Below are positions 35,156 through 35,956 of a stretch of 35,956 nucleotides of DNA, one piece after another (within the stretch, counting starts at the first letter, position 1; every line of letters starts with the position of its first letter). The notes under the pieces were generated by a model, which was not told where the DNA came from, searched no databases, and worked only from the letters and a program-made list of their open reading frames with translations. This DNA is from Xenorhabdus japonica. GTDB lineage: Bacteria; Pseudomonadota; Gammaproteobacteria; Enterobacterales; Enterobacteriaceae. The position numbers were made by a program, and so were the translations under genes. The stretch spans positions 1 to 35,956 of the forward strand of contig NZ_FOVO01000034.1 of NCBI RefSeq assembly GCF_900115195.1, read 5' to 3'.

Positions 35156-35504
35156 AATGACCTCTTATTTTTCTATAAATATTGAAGGCAGCCGTGAACA
35201 AATATTTACATTTTTTTAACCTTTGATGAAATGCAAATGAAGGTTATGTATTCAATGTGTGTATTCTGGTTTTATAAAGTCAATTTTAATGCCGAACAAA
35301 GCCAGTAGAATAAGACGATTGAACTAATCGAATGCTATCGTGTGTATTGCTAGATCAACAGATTGAATACTTGACCCAAATGAAAGATGCGGTATGCAGA
35401 AGATGCATGGCTCTATTGGGATAGAAATTAATTCCGAAAATTAAATCCATTACTTTATCTATAAAGATATTTTATTGAACTCTGCCATAAATGGAGACTA
35501 ATCT
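35156..35504. other. Gap after the gltP start holding MITE copy 2
   Basis: These 349 bases contain the gltP promoter region (left), the MITE copy at 35242-35376 with its target duplication, and about 120 bases without a clear gene. The right part may be the lost end of the AbiEii-like gene, but I could not restore its frame. Confidence 0.45.
35234..35384 (-). mobile_element. MITE-like element, copy 2, with 8-bp target duplication
   Basis: The element (35242-35376) is the inverted counterpart of the one at 31799. It is flanked by CAAATGAA on the left (35234-35241) and the identical CAAATGAA on the right (35377-35384). A perfect 8-base duplication is the mark of transposition and defines the ends exactly as GGTTATG...TTGACC. 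The transposase that moves it is not in the window. Families with 8-bp duplications and GG-starting ends, such as ISL3 or IS1595, are candidates only. Confidence 0.8.
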
Positions 35505-35825
35505 TTAGAAAAACGTTTTACTAAATACCGCCATTTGGACAATATATTTTCTTATACCCTTTCGCTTAGAACGAGAATACTGAGCTTTTGTAAATTCAGG
35601 TCTTGGCACCAATTTGATATAAACATCTTCCGACATTCGATTAAGTGATATTCCTGCCTTTGCCAAAGCAGTACCACCAGCAACTATTAATTGATGTGAG
35701 TCAAATGCTAACGATCTAATTAAATGTAAAAGTTCAACAATGTAGTGATCTTTTTCCACTATAGAAGTAGATTCAATACCTAATGCATCAGCTACATCAA
35801 CAAACAACTCCGTTAAGTTATCCAT
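35505..35825 (-). pseudogene. Truncated AbiEii-like nucleotidyltransferase
   Basis: The 106-residue frame contains VEKDHYIVELLHLIRSLAF, then LIVAGGTALAKAGISLNRMSEDVYIK. This is the nucleotidyltransferase core of the AbiEii/AbiGii toxin family (usual motif GGT-x-L-x-K...R-x-S-E-D-x-D). The second acidic residue of the pair is changed (EDVY instead of the usual EDVD), and the protein stops after about 100 residues, while the family is around 250-300. It is most likely inactive. Type IV toxin-antitoxin AbiE systems block phage growth. The gene starts eight bases after an unknown gene at the window edge. Confidence 0.7.
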
Positions 35826-35833
35826 TTAAGTGC

Positions 35834-35956
35834 TCAAGAAAAATTAATTACAAATTGTTCTCCATAACCGTCCAATAGCGTATTTAGCTCATCCTCCATT
35901 GTGTCCTGAGTCCAGGTGATAAAACGTCGCCAGTGATATTTGGCTTGTTTCCAAAC
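35834..35956 (-). CDS. C-terminal end of an unknown gene (partial)
   Basis: A minus-strand frame enters from the right edge and ends with TGA at 35834-35836, giving 40 visible residues including KYHWRRFITWTQDTMEDELN and LLDGYGEQFVINFS. I do not recognise it. It lies eight bases before the AbiEii-like gene in the same direction. AbiEi antitoxins usually occupy this place, but the visible part does not prove that. Confidence 0.45.
   Translation of the reverse strand, partial: VWKQAKYHWRRFITWTQDTMEDELNTLLDGYGEQFVINFS

Noticed and set aside
31799-35376. Reading the inverted 135-base copies as the ends of one autonomous IS
   Set aside because: The segment between them carries no transposase, and each copy has its own terminal repeats; one has its own target duplication.

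Overview
The window looks like chromosomal DNA of an AT-rich gamma-proteobacterium in the Morganellaceae, most likely Xenorhabdus or Photorhabdus. The reasons are two ERIC-type repeats, enterobacterial PotABCD, UxuR, UxuA, UxuB, UxaC and HypT-like sequences, and an accessory-rich AT-heavy background. The genus is inferred from overall character, not from a marker gene.

Layout. (1) 288-3567: a coupled three-gene envelope operon, made of an uncharacterised beta-barrel, an Omp85-type barrel without POTRA domains, and a DUF4056-like lipoprotein. A MarR regulator faces it. (2) 4172-5257: a gene graveyard with a fragment of unknown origin, a TerD-family fragment and the C-terminal half of an ABC-F ATPase, followed by an Ail/Lom-type outer membrane protein. 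(3) 6290-7564: an O-acetylhomoserine sulfhydrylase. (4) 7719-11806: a tightly coupled minus-strand operon of ketoacyl synthase III-like enzyme, OleD-like reductase, metallo-beta-lactamase-fold hydrolase and PaaK/F390-synthetase-like adenylating enzyme. It resembles the OleABCD logic but has unusual parts. (5) 12814-16824: potABCD polyamine importer. (6) 17288-27183: a glucuronate island. A minus-strand operon carries TRAP permeases, a UxuA-UxuB fusion, UxaC, KdgK and Eda. The TRAP binding protein is divergent, UxuR follows it, and the divergent promoter region has three UxuR/ExuR-like operators and a CRP site. Together the genes take glucuronate through fructuronate, mannonate, KDG and KDPG to pyruvate and glyceraldehyde-3-phosphate. 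(7) 27370-31679: an IS481-family transposase remnant, then a type II restriction-modification island. It has an Eco47II-like endonuclease, a C5-cytosine methyltransferase, a second endonuclease broken by a frameshift in an A7 run, and a Vsr mismatch endonuclease. (8) 31799-35376: two nearly identical 135-bp MITE-like elements in inverted orientation, flanking an aspartate/glutamate racemase, a HypT-like LysR regulator and a GltP-type symporter. (9) From 35505 to the end: a truncated AbiEii-like nucleotidyltransferase and the tail of an unknown gene.

The most interesting items are the four-gene acyl-condensation operon, the UxuA-UxuB fusion, the two-endonuclease R-M island and the inverted MITE pair, one copy of which has an 8-bp target duplication. 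Family assignments come from recognising motifs and overall sequence by eye; no database search was run.
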